Of a DNA stretch of 50,954 nt, positions 8,238 to 16,330 are shown piece after piece. The translations under genes were made by a program, and so were the position numbers. How positions within the stretch are numbered: position 1 is the stretch's first letter; each line of letters opens with the position of its first letter. A model generated the notes under the pieces. The model did no database searches and was not told where the DNA came from. It saw nothing but the letters and a program-made list of their open reading frames with translations. The DNA lies in NCBI GenBank assembly GCA_024640885.1, contig JAHEEC010000012.1, positions 1 through 50,954 of the forward strand. The letters run 5' to 3'. This stretch comes from Bacteroidota bacterium. GTDB lineage: Bacteria > Bacteroidota > Bacteroidia > Bacteroidales > GCA-2748055.

Positions 8238-8873
8238 GTGGGAGTATTTTTGAAAACAGAAATATTGCCTGATTGCCATCTGGGTGTGTGGGAGATAACG
8301 GAGGATTTCGATTCGCTGTACAGCATGGTTGACCTGGCCACCGTGGAGAAGACCAAGCTGGACAGCTTCAAAAACATCAGCAGAAAGGTAGAATGGCTCA
8401 GTGTTCGCGCGCTTGTCAAGAATATGCTTGGCAAGGATACCCGGATTCTTTATAATTCAGAGAACAAACCCTTTGTCAGGGGCAATACCCACAACATCAG
8501 CATCTCACACTCTAAAAATCTCACTGCCGTCCTGATCAGCACCGACAAGAGGGTGGGAATCGACCTGGAGTATATGTCCGGAAAGATCGGCAAGGTGGCC
8601 GATAAATTCATCAACGACAAGGAGCGCATCACCACCGATCCGACCCTGAAAAAGTATCACCTTTACCTGCACTGGTGCGCCAAGGAGGCCATGTATAAGA
8701 TCTGCGACAAGCAGGATATCAACTTCCGGGACGGACTCACCATCTCACGATTCAGTCCCGATGAACATGGTTTTATGCTGGGGCATGCCGTCAACGGAAG
8801 CGGTGAGGAGGATTTTGAACTTGAATACCTGCAACACGATAACTATGCACTCGTCTGGTGCGTGAAGGAATGA
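8238..8873 (+). CDS. 4'-phosphopantetheinyl transferase superfamily protein
   Basis: Transfers 4'-phosphopantetheine from CoA to a serine of a carrier protein. The 211-residue length and motifs match the Sfp-like group. VGIDLEY supplies the magnesium-binding Asp (D109) and Glu (E111), and HWCAKEAMYK (about 145-154) supplies the second Glu (E150) and the CoA-binding Lys. NISISHSKN near residue 86 is the usual His-Ser motif. The start is GTG at 8238, where MGVFLKTEI resembles family N-termini. The stop overlaps the next gene's start as ATGA. The carrier substrate cannot be assigned, as no polyketide or fatty-acid genes are nearby. Confidence 0.85.
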   Translation: MGVFLKTEILPDCHLGVWEITEDFDSLYSMVDLATVEKTKLDSFKNISRKVEWLSVRALVKNMLGKDTRILYNSENKPFVRGNTHNISISHSKNLTAVLISTDKRVGIDLEYMSGKIGKVADKFINDKERITTDPTLKKYHLYLHWCAKEAMYKICDKQDINFRDGLTISRFSPDEHGFMLGHAVNGSGEEDFELEYLQHDNYALVWCVKE

Positions 8874-9607
8874 CCGGTTTTTACGAACAGCTGCATGACA
8901 GGAGCAGGAAGCGTTTTGCCCTGCTGGTTGACCCTGACAAATACGATGACAGGGCCCTGGAGGTGCTCATCAGGCATATCAACCAGGATCAGCCGGACCT
9001 GTTGCTTGTGGGCGGCAGCATCCTGTTCAATCCCATCGAGATCACCATCACCGCCCTGAAGCTGGGCACCAGGCTCCCCGTATTCATTTTCCCGGGCAAT
9101 GCGATACAACTATCGGACCGGGCCGACGGGATCCTGTTCCTCTCGCTGATCTCGGGCCGCAATCCTGAATTCCTTATCGGGAACCATGTGCTGGCTGCTC
9201 CCCACCTGAACAGGTCGGGGATTGAGGTGATCCCCACTGGATACATGCTCATCGAAAACGGCCGCTCCACTTCGGTGGAGTACATGAGCCATACCAGCCC
9301 CATCCCGGCCGGGAAAACCGAAATCGCCGTGGCCACAGCCATGGCCGGTGAGATGCTGGGTTTAAAGGCCATATACCTTGAGGCTGGCAGCGGGGCCGCC
9401 CATCCGGTGGGTCTGGAGATGATCGGGGCCATCCGGAAAAATATCTCCCTCCCCCTGATCGTTGGCGGGGGCGTCAATTCGGCAGAGACCGCCGAGGAGC
9501 TTTACAATGCCGGGGCCGATATGGTGGTGGTGGGTACCATTTTTGAAAAGGAACCGGGACGGGTGAGGGATTTTTGCGCCCTCAGGGATAAACTGAACCG
9601 GAAATAA
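8870..9607 (+). CDS. Geranylgeranylglyceryl-phosphate synthase family protein (group II)
   Basis: Couples a polyprenyl diphosphate to sn-glycerol-1-phosphate, the ether-forming step best known from archaeal lipids; bacterial PcrB uses heptaprenyl chains. The 245-residue TIM barrel shows LLVDPDK (D21), LLVGGS (46-50), FIFPGN (72-77), TGYMLIENGRSTSVEYMSH, YLEAGSGAAHPV (about 169-180), VGGGVNS and GADMVVVGT, which form the phosphate-binding and substrate loops. Bacteroidetes members of group II have been shown to make the geranylgeranyl product, so that is the likely activity (inference). The ATG at 8870 overlaps the PPTase stop as ATGA, implying translational coupling. Its stop abuts that of the convergent gene with no gap. 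Confidence 0.88.
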   Translation: MTGFYEQLHDRSRKRFALLVDPDKYDDRALEVLIRHINQDQPDLLLVGGSILFNPIEITITALKLGTRLPVFIFPGNAIQLSDRADGILFLSLISGRNPEFLIGNHVLAAPHLNRSGIEVIPTGYMLIENGRSTSVEYMSHTSPIPAGKTEIAVATAMAGEMLGLKAIYLEAGSGAAHPVGLEMIGAIRKNISLPLIVGGGVNSAETAEELYNAGADMVVVGTIFEKEPGRVRDFCALRDKLNRK

Positions 9608-11251
9608 TTACTTCACCAGATCGGAGATCACGGTCCCCGATGCATCCTCAGGCATTGAGATCCCCAGAAAATAGGCCAGTGATGCTGCAATATCGGCCGG
9701 TGAAACCTCCTGGGGAATGGTCACCCGGCTCACCTTCCAACCGTAAAAGATCAGGGGTACGTGCCTTCCATATTTGAAGTCGGAGAACCCGTTCCTTTCC
9801 ACGCTGCTGTGTTCCACCCATCCGGGGGTCAGGTAGATGATCACATCGCCTGACCGTTTCTGGTAATAGCTGTTCTGGATCCTTTCATACACCCCCTCGG
9901 TGAAGCTGTTTTGTTGCAACACATATGCCTGGAGGGCATTGGACACCCCTTCCATCTGGACCATGAACCTGGCCACCCGGTCCTGCACCTCTTCCAGGGA
10001 CAACCTGGAATCTTCGATAAGCTGGTGGTTCAGGTAGATCTGCTGTGCGTAATAGAAAGTCACCCAGTCACCCTGCCCGTAAATGGCATTCAGGTAGGAC
10101 TTGAGCAGGGAGATGCTGGTGCGGTAGTTAAAAAAACCCGCCGGGATCCGGCTCTCCTCCAGGTACCGGGGATCATCGGCCAGTGCATTTTCGGCGGTGA
10201 GGTAGATCAGCACATTTTCTAGTCCCAGGTAGTCATCCAGGAACTCCAGCAGGTGGGCCACATCCTGGTCAAGCCGCAGGTAGGTATCCTGCATCTCCAC
10301 CGACCATGTACTGTATTTATCAGCCAGGTACCTGGTGGCATTGAACCCGATATGGATCATGTCACTGACCCCCCGCTTGCCCAGCTCCTCGTTGACAATG
10401 GCAGCGATGGCCAGGTCCTTGGTATAGGTGTTCCCCCAGGGGGTCGACATGAGCACCGAGTAATCCTTCTCGGTGCGGTTCCTGGTGCTGATCCGGGCAA
10501 GGTCATAAGGAAAAGTGATCTGTCCACCGAATCCGGTCTCGTATGGATTGTTATCCAGCATGCTCTCCCCGTACTCGGAGATGGGCAACAGGGTTTCCCA
10601 CATCCGGTTCAGGTAGACATCCCTGTAGTTCTTTGCATTGAAATCGATGACCCACTTTGGCAGGGAATCCACATAATAACTGCTGGTGATCCAGGAAGCG
10701 GAGGCCGGATCGATCCAGTAAGCCGCGGAGGCCGTGTGTCCGGCCATGAGTACGGCGGCCTGGGGATCCATGGATACCCCGATTGATTTTGAGTTGAAGC
10801 GGCTGATGACCCTCAGTTCGTCAGAGATGGTACGGCTTTGAAGTGCGCCGGGTGAAAAGGCACCGGCTCCATAGGCACCCCCTATGGTGGACTGCTTGGA
10901 ATCCTCCAGGTTGTAAACCACCTTGTTGGACAGCCTTTCGTACCAGTAATCGGAGACAATGCCGTGGGCGCTTGGCCTGGCCCCGGTGGCGATGGTGGCA
11001 TAGCCCACCGAAGGCTCCGTGATCAGGAAGCTGTACCTGGCATTCTTGCAGTTGGCCCCTGTGGAGGCCATCCTCCGGAATCCTTTCTCCCCGAACTTGT
11101 CCCAGTAAACCGTAAGGTAATCAGACCTCATGCCCGATACGGTGATACCCACCACCAGCTTGGGCTTCTGGGCAGGGATTTTCTGACCCGAAACCGAAAG
11201 TGCTGCGGTCAGCAACACCGGCATAAAAAACAGGCTACTCCTCCTCATCAT
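9608..11251 (-). CDS. Alkaline-phosphatase-fold exported protein with a dismantled active site (pseudo-PafA)
   Basis: A signal peptide (about 1-22) precedes a full-length PafA-like domain of 547 residues, aligned by eye with Elizabethkingia PafA. Nearly all catalytic positions differ. Metal ligand D38 is S39 (GITVSGMRSDYL); nucleophile T79 is P80 (LITEPSVGY); N100 is D101; K162 and R164 are D162 and Q164. D305 and H309 are R307 and D311 (NATRYLAD); D352-H353 are E354-N355 (LTAENAL). Only H486 survives (H497 in GRHVPLIF). Fold-defining segments such as MQDTYLRLD, HVPLIFYG and SPADIAASLAYFLGI are kept. It should therefore fold but not bind two zinc ions or hydrolyse phosphate esters. It begins 12 bp after the transketolase gene on the same strand. 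A binding or scaffold role is inferred; none is known. Confidence 0.82.
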   Translation of the reverse strand: MMRRSSLFFMPVLLTAALSVSGQKIPAQKPKLVVGITVSGMRSDYLTVYWDKFGEKGFRRMASTGANCKNARYSFLITEPSVGYATIATGARPSAHGIVSDYWYERLSNKVVYNLEDSKQSTIGGAYGAGAFSPGALQSRTISDELRVISRFNSKSIGVSMDPQAAVLMAGHTASAAYWIDPASASWITSSYYVDSLPKWVIDFNAKNYRDVYLNRMWETLLPISEYGESMLDNNPYETGFGGQITFPYDLARISTRNRTEKDYSVLMSTPWGNTYTKDLAIAAIVNEELGKRGVSDMIHIGFNATRYLADKYSTWSVEMQDTYLRLDQDVAHLLEFLDDYLGLENVLIYLTAENALADDPRYLEESRIPAGFFNYRTSISLLKSYLNAIYGQGDWVTFYYAQQIYLNHQLIEDSRLSLEEVQDRVARFMVQMEGVSNALQAYVLQQNSFTEGVYERIQNSYYQKRSGDVIIYLTPGWVEHSSVERNGFSDFKYGRHVPLIFYGWKVSRVTIPQEVSPADIAASLAYFLGISMPEDASGTVISDLVK

Positions 11252-11263
11252 CCTATTCTCCTT

Positions 11264-13312
11264 TCATCCGGGCACCATGCCCAGCATTGATAACACCTGA
11301 ACATATACATTCTCACCATTGAATCCCAGCTTCTCATCCAGCACCTTGTAGGGTGCAGAATAGCCGAAGCTCTCCAGCCCGAAAACCTTTCCCTTCTCTC
11401 CCACCAGGCCCTGCAGGGTCACCGGCAGGCCCGCCGTCATTCCAAAGAGCGGGATGCCGGATGGGATCACCTTCTCCTGGTACTCCCGGGGCTGGTCCCT
11501 GAAAATTCCTTCGGAGATGACCGACACGACCCTCACCCTGAGCCTCTTCCTCTCCCGGAGCAGGTCGGCCCCGGCCAGCAACGTGGATACCTCCGACCCG
11601 GAGGCCAGCATCACCACCTGCGGGGTGCCCTCACAATCCCTGGCCACGTAGGCCCCCTTCTCCGCCTGGAGGGCATCAGTGTACCTGTCAGAACCGGGCA
11701 GGGCAGGTACATCGGGGATCCCCTGTCTTGAGAGGATCAGTGCAGTGGGGGTGGAACGGTTCTCCAGGGCCATCTTCCAGGCCACCGTGGTCTCGGCCGC
11801 ATCGGCGGGGCGAAGCACCATCATGGAACGTTGTCCATGGTGGTTCTTCAGGTGCTCAAGCAACCTGATCTGTGCCTCCTGTTCCACCGGCTGGTGGGTG
11901 GGCCCGTCCTCTCCCACCCGGAAGGCATCATGGGTCCACACATATTTTACGGGCAGTTGCATGAGGGCCGCCATGCGTGCAGCGGGTTTCATGTAATCAC
12001 TGAAAACGAAGAATGTCCCGATCACGGGGATCACCCCCCCGTGGAGGGCCATTCCGTTGGCCATGGCTGCCATGGTGAGCTCGCTTACCCCTGCCTGAAG
12101 GAATGAACCACTGAAATCACCCCGGGTAAAGGCAGAGGTCCTCTTCAGGTAGCCATCGGTCTTGTCGCTGTTGGAGAGGTCTGCCGAGGCTACAATCAGG
12201 TTCTCCACCTTCCCTGCCAGGCTGGCCAGTACGGTACCCGAAGCACCCCTGGTGGGGGCACCCTCTTTCTGTACAATGGACTTAAAATCGATCTCCGGCA
12301 TCTCCCCGTCCAGGAACTGCCTGAGTTTGCCCGCCAGCACGGGATTGGCCTTTTCCCACCGGGCCTGGGAAGCTCTCTTCTCTGCAACCTGCCGGCGTTT
12401 TTCTTCAAGCACTTTCTGATAGGCCTCTTTCACCTCCGGGAAGATCACGAATGGGTTCTCCGGGTCCCCCCCCAGGTTTGCGATGGACTTTTCGAAGGAT
12501 GCCCCGGCCTCTGAAAGGGGCATGCCGTGGGTGGAGGTCTGTCCCTCGAAACTCCTTCCCTCACCGTCCAACGCACCCTTACCCATGGTGGTCTTCCCGA
12601 TGATCAGGGTGGGCCGGTGCTTCTCCTTAAGTGCTGACTGCAGGGCATCGTGGATCTGCACAGGATCGTTGCCTTTGATGGTGATCACGTGCCAGTTCCA
12701 GGCCTCATATTTTTTGGCCGTATCCTCGGCGGTCACAGCCTCGGTGCGGGTGGAGAGCTGGATATCATTTGAATCGTAGAACATCACCAGGTTCGAGAGT
12801 CCAAGGAAGCCTGCAACGCGCCCCGCGCCCTGGGAGATCTCCTCCTGAACACCTCCGTCGGAGATAAATGCATAGGTATGATGCGACATCCACTCCCCGA
12901 ACCGGGCCACCAGGAACCGTTCGGCAATGGCCGCCCCCACGGCCATGGTATGGCCCTGTCCCAGGGGTCCCGAGGTATTTTCCACTCCCCTGGAGACTTC
13001 CACTTCGGGGTGACCCGGAGTGGGACTTCCCCACTGGCGGAACTGGGCCAGCTCATCCATGGAATAATTACCCGTGAGCGCAAGAATGCCGTAGAGCATG
13101 GGTGACATATGCCCCGGATCCAGGAAAAACCTGTCACGCATGGGCCACTCCATATGGTCGGGGTCAAACTGAAGGAATTTGGAAAAGAGCACCTCCACGA
13201 AATCAGCACCCCCCATGGCCCCTCCCGGGTGCCCCGATTTGGCCTTCTCGACCATGGATGCGGAGAGGATGCGGATGTTATCGGCTGCTCGTGTGTGAAT
13301 CTTTTGTTCCAT
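11264..13312 (-). CDS. tkt: Transketolase
   Basis: Thiamine-diphosphate enzyme of the non-oxidative pentose phosphate pathway, moving two-carbon ketol units between sugar phosphates. The 682-residue single-chain form is complete. Visible motifs are KSGHPGGAMG (substrate His 28), SGPLGQG (114-120), the metal/ThDP motif SDGGVQEE (151-158), and the pyrimidine-domain WTHDAFRVGEDGPTHQPVEQ with the substrate-binding histidine. A C-terminal domain follows. It is divergent from ychF, with promoter-like sites on both strands between them, and is followed at 12 bp by the phosphatase-fold gene. Confidence 0.95.
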   Translation of the reverse strand: MEQKIHTRAADNIRILSASMVEKAKSGHPGGAMGGADFVEVLFSKFLQFDPDHMEWPMRDRFFLDPGHMSPMLYGILALTGNYSMDELAQFRQWGSPTPGHPEVEVSRGVENTSGPLGQGHTMAVGAAIAERFLVARFGEWMSHHTYAFISDGGVQEEISQGAGRVAGFLGLSNLVMFYDSNDIQLSTRTEAVTAEDTAKKYEAWNWHVITIKGNDPVQIHDALQSALKEKHRPTLIIGKTTMGKGALDGEGRSFEGQTSTHGMPLSEAGASFEKSIANLGGDPENPFVIFPEVKEAYQKVLEEKRRQVAEKRASQARWEKANPVLAGKLRQFLDGEMPEIDFKSIVQKEGAPTRGASGTVLASLAGKVENLIVASADLSNSDKTDGYLKRTSAFTRGDFSGSFLQAGVSELTMAAMANGMALHGGVIPVIGTFFVFSDYMKPAARMAALMQLPVKYVWTHDAFRVGEDGPTHQPVEQEAQIRLLEHLKNHHGQRSMMVLRPADAAETTVAWKMALENRSTPTALILSRQGIPDVPALPGSDRYTDALQAEKGAYVARDCEGTPQVVMLASGSEVSTLLAGADLLRERKRLRVRVVSVISEGIFRDQPREYQEKVIPSGIPLFGMTAGLPVTLQGLVGEKGKVFGLESFGYSAPYKVLDEKLGFNGENVYVQVLSMLGMVPG

Positions 13313-13361
13313 GCTGCTGTTTTTTTCAGTGAAATTGGGCGTTTCGTTAAAAAACGAAGTC

Positions 13362-13369
13362 CAAAATTA
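13362..13369 (-). promoter_or_regulatory. -7 element for tkt
   Basis: The minus strand reads TAATTTTG about 50 bp before the tkt start. No TTG is found at the -33 position. A small inverted repeat (TTCGTT 13343-13348, AACGAA 13353-13358) lies in the resulting leader. Confidence 0.4.
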
Positions 13370-13415
13370 CCCATTAATATTTAATAACCTCTCCGGGCAC
13401 CTACTTCTTTTTTCT

Positions 13416-13423
13416 TAATTTTG
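13416..13423 (+). promoter_or_regulatory. -7 element for ychF
   Basis: TAATTTTG lies 18 bp before the ychF ATG, implying a very short leader. A -33 TTG is not evident. Confidence 0.4.
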
Positions 13424-13441
13424 AACCAAATTTTACACAAT

Positions 13442-14539
13442 ATGGCACTGAAATGCGGGATCATAGGGGTGGCCAACGTGGGCAAATCCACCCTCTTCAA
13501 CTGTATGTCCAATACCAGGGTGGAGACCTCAAGCTTCGCATTCACCTCCAGCAAGTCAAACATGGGAGTGGTGAACGTGCCAGACCCCAGGCTTTACAAC
13601 CTTGAGAATTTCCAGCCCACCGAAAGGGTGGTCCCGGCCACCGTGGAGATCGTCGATATCCCGGGACTCACCAGGGGCGCAAGCCAGGGTGAAGGGGTGG
13701 GCAACAAGTTCCTGTCGGATATCCGCAATACCGATGCCCTGATCCAGGTGCTGCGTTGCTTCGATGATGAGCAGCTACCCCATATTGAAGGCTCGGTGAA
13801 CCCGGTCAGGGACATTGAGACCATCAACCTGGAGTTGCAGGTGAAGGACCTGGAATCGGTGGAAAAGAGACTGGAACGCCTGGCAAAGACCGCCAAGTCG
13901 GGGGACAAGGATGCCAGAAAGGGCATGGAGGTACTGGAGCGCTACAGGGCCCACCTGGAGGAGCTTCAGAATGCCCGCACCCTGGAGGTGAGCGCCTCGG
14001 ACCGGAAGTTCGTGGAGGACCTTTTCCTGCTCACAAACATTCCGGTCATGTACGTGTGCAACGTGGAGGATGAAGCCGCCCTCACCGGGAACGCTTACGT
14101 GGACCAGGTGAAGGAGTTCCTGGCAGGGGAGGATACGGAGATCCTGGTGCTGGCCGCCCGGCTGGAATCAGAGATTGCCGAACTGGAGAGCGAGTCGGAC
14201 CGGAAGGAGTTCCTCTCGGATGCGGGATTGGAGGAACCGGGCGTCAACAAACTGATCCGATCGGCCTACTCCATGCTCAACCTGATCTCTTTCTTTACGG
14301 TGGGGCCCAAGGAGATCAGGGCCTGGACCATCCGCAAAGGGGCCATGGCCCCTGAAGCTGCCGGGGCTATTCACTCCGACCTGCAAAGGGGATTCATCCG
14401 CGCCGAAGTGATGAAATACCAAGATTTTATTACCCTGGGGTCGGAACAGGCCTGCAAGGACAAGGGCAAGCTCTCGGTGGAAGGAAAAAATTATGAGGTC
14501 CGGGATGCTGACATCCTGCACATCCGTTTTAACGTCTGA
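13442..14539 (+). CDS. ychF: Ribosome-binding ATPase YchF (Obg-family)
   Basis: A P-loop protein of the Obg group that prefers ATP and associates with ribosomes. It has 365 residues from the ATG at 13442, with P-loop GVANVGKST (9-17), G3 DIPGLTRGAS (72-81), a NVED motif at 207-210 replacing the GTPase NKxD, a coiled-coil insert (about 130-175), and a C-terminal TGS domain ending EVRDADILHIRFNV. Upstream in-frame TTG codons exist, but MALKCGIIG is the family start. The stop overlaps the next gene's ATG as TGATG, so the carboxypeptidase is probably co-translated. Confidence 0.94.
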   Translation: MALKCGIIGVANVGKSTLFNCMSNTRVETSSFAFTSSKSNMGVVNVPDPRLYNLENFQPTERVVPATVEIVDIPGLTRGASQGEGVGNKFLSDIRNTDALIQVLRCFDDEQLPHIEGSVNPVRDIETINLELQVKDLESVEKRLERLAKTAKSGDKDARKGMEVLERYRAHLEELQNARTLEVSASDRKFVEDLFLLTNIPVMYVCNVEDEAALTGNAYVDQVKEFLAGEDTEILVLAARLESEIAELESESDRKEFLSDAGLEEPGVNKLIRSAYSMLNLISFFTVGPKEIRAWTIRKGAMAPEAAGAIHSDLQRGFIRAEVMKYQDFITLGSEQACKDKGKLSVEGKNYEVRDADILHIRFNV

Positions 14540-16110
14540 TGATGAGGAGGGGTGCACAGATGCGGCCCTTCCCGGTCACCCGTCCGGTTTCACAGGCCTG
14601 GCAAGCCACATGGAGAAGATGGCCCGCCCTGCTGGCCTGCCTTCTGCTCCTGAACCCGCTGAACGCACAATGGCGGGAGATGCTGTTCGATGACGGCGAC
14701 ATGGCCCGGGACCTGCCCGAGGCACTTACCTTCCAGAAATACCCCACCTACGACCAGTACCTGGAGATGATGCAACAGTTCGCCGCTCAATACCCCGGGA
14801 TCTGCAGGCTCGACACCTTTGGTACTTCGGAGGAGGGACGGCTGCTGCTGGCCCTGAAGATCAGCGACCACGTGGAGGCGGATGAACCTGAGGCCCGGTT
14901 CCTGTATACCTCCAGCATTCATGGTGATGAGCTGGTGGGGTTCCCGTTGCTGCTGCGCCTTGCCAGCCTCCTGCTTGAAGGGTACGGGAATGACGCCGAG
15001 ATCACCGGCCTGGTGGACACCCTCTCCATCTGGATCAATCCCCTGGCCAATCCCGATGGAAGTTTCTCGGCCGATAGCGGACAATCACTGAAAAATTCAG
15101 TCCGGACCACTGTAAAGGGCATCGACCTGAACCGGAATTTTCCGGATCCCGGGAGGGGGCAACCCGATGACACCACGGGAAGGGCCCTGGAGAACAGGTA
15201 CATGATGCAGTTCCTGAAGGGCCACGGATTCACCCTGGCGGCAAACCTTCACGGGGGAGATGAGGTGGTGAACTACCCCTGGGACCACGCTTCGGACCTT
15301 CACGCAGATGACCAGTGGTACCGGTTTATTTCCAGGGAGTACGCCGATGAAGCCATGGCCGTGGATCCCGATTATATGTTTGGATGGCCCGATGACGGGA
15401 TCACCAACGGGGCTGAGTGGTTTATCGTAAGGGGAGGAAGGCAGGATTATGTGAACTTCTACCTGGAGGGGCGGGAAGTGACCCTGGAGCTCTCCCTTGA
15501 AAAGCAGCTCCCCGCCTCCCGGCTGGAGGAATACTGGAACATCAACCGGAGATCCCTGCTGAACTTCATGGCACAATGCAGTTACGGGATCCGCGGGCGG
15601 GTCACCGACCTGGAGAGCGGCGAGCCGGTGGCGGCGAAAATCCAGCTGCCAGGTCACGATGCCCCCTATTCGGTGGTCCACAGCAGAGCCATGCATGGTG
15701 ACTTCTACCGCCTGATCAAAGAGGGCGTCTACGACCTGGTCGCCTCGGCGCCCGGGTACCTCAGCGACACCCTCCCCGGGGTGGAGGTGACCGATTACAG
15801 CGCCACCTGGCTGGATATCAGGCTGGAGCGGGATCCCTTTGCGGGAACAGCTCCCGCGACCAAAGCACCCGGGTTCAGGCTCTATCCCAATCCTGCGGGA
15901 GGGATGATCTTCCTGGAACCTGAAGAACTGCCGGCCAGGGCGCTTGAGATCCGGGTTTACTCCGTACAGGGACAACTGCTCTTGCATGAAAGGGTCCAAT
16001 ATGCAGGTGAGGCGATCCCCCTGCACCTGGGGGACCTTCCCGGGGGATTCTGCATCCTCCGGGTCTCCTCTGAAGGGAGCTCCACCCTGCTTCCGTTTAT
16101 CCACTTCTAG
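14539..16110 (+). CDS. Secreted M14 zinc carboxypeptidase with T9SS C-terminal sorting domain
   Basis: Signal peptide (hydrophobic core about 28-43), then an M14 catalytic domain. Zinc ligands are H128 and E131 in SIHGDELVG and H238 in ANLHGGDEV; substrate-binding R199 is in DLNRNFPD; the catalytic Glu is about E317 in EVTLELS. A carboxypeptidase-regulatory-like beta domain (about 350-430) follows. The last 75-80 residues form a type A T9SS sorting domain, opening FRLYPNPAGG and including VYSVQGQLLL and LPGGFCILRVSS. The enzyme should trim C-terminal residues of peptides at the cell surface or outside. It overlaps the ychF stop by one base, an unusual partner. The start could also be the adjacent ATG at 14542. 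Confidence 0.9.
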   Translation: MMRRGAQMRPFPVTRPVSQAWQATWRRWPALLACLLLLNPLNAQWREMLFDDGDMARDLPEALTFQKYPTYDQYLEMMQQFAAQYPGICRLDTFGTSEEGRLLLALKISDHVEADEPEARFLYTSSIHGDELVGFPLLLRLASLLLEGYGNDAEITGLVDTLSIWINPLANPDGSFSADSGQSLKNSVRTTVKGIDLNRNFPDPGRGQPDDTTGRALENRYMMQFLKGHGFTLAANLHGGDEVVNYPWDHASDLHADDQWYRFISREYADEAMAVDPDYMFGWPDDGITNGAEWFIVRGGRQDYVNFYLEGREVTLELSLEKQLPASRLEEYWNINRRSLLNFMAQCSYGIRGRVTDLESGEPVAAKIQLPGHDAPYSVVHSRAMHGDFYRLIKEGVYDLVASAPGYLSDTLPGVEVTDYSATWLDIRLERDPFAGTAPATKAPGFRLYPNPAGGMIFLEPEELPARALEIRVYSVQGQLLLHERVQYAGEAIPLHLGDLPGGFCILRVSSEGSSTLLPFIHF

Positions 16111-16201
16111 CTCTGCTTTGGCGGGAATGCAACCAGGGCTCACCTGAAGGGATCCTGCTCCTTATGTTTGTAACTTGAGATCCAACTTGGTGTGAATTTT
16201 G

Positions 16202-16209
16202 TACTTTTA
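16202..16209 (+). promoter_or_regulatory. Weak promoter-like element before the VWA gene unit
   Basis: TACTTTTA differs from TAnnTTTG at the last base. TTG triplets upstream are badly spaced (12 or 24 bp). It is the only candidate in the 216-bp gap after the carboxypeptidase gene. Confidence 0.3.
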
Positions 16210-16225
16210 GCTGAGCATCAGCGTT

Positions 16226-16330
16226 ATGTATAAGATCATGGTTTCCCGGGGTAACGGGATCAAAAATTTGGAAGCCACCGGCCCGGAGAATAAGCTGAAA
16301 GAAACTGAAGTAAAATTACCTGGAAAATGA
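16226..16330 (+). CDS. Candidate 34-residue upstream ORF coupled to the VWA gene
   Basis: ATG at 16226 opens a frame beginning MYKIMVSRGNGIKNLEATG, rich in Lys and Glu. It ends at TGA 16328-16330, overlapping the next gene's ATG as ATGA. The exact overlap is what translational coupling looks like, but length and composition alone cannot show coding. No family is recognised. Confidence 0.25.
   Translation: MYKIMVSRGNGIKNLEATGPENKLKETEVKLPGK

Noticed and set aside
15097-16143. 348-residue open frame antisense to the carboxypeptidase gene
   Set aside because: High-GC third positions keep the opposite frame open. The plus-strand gene has full M14 and T9SS motifs, the shadow has none.
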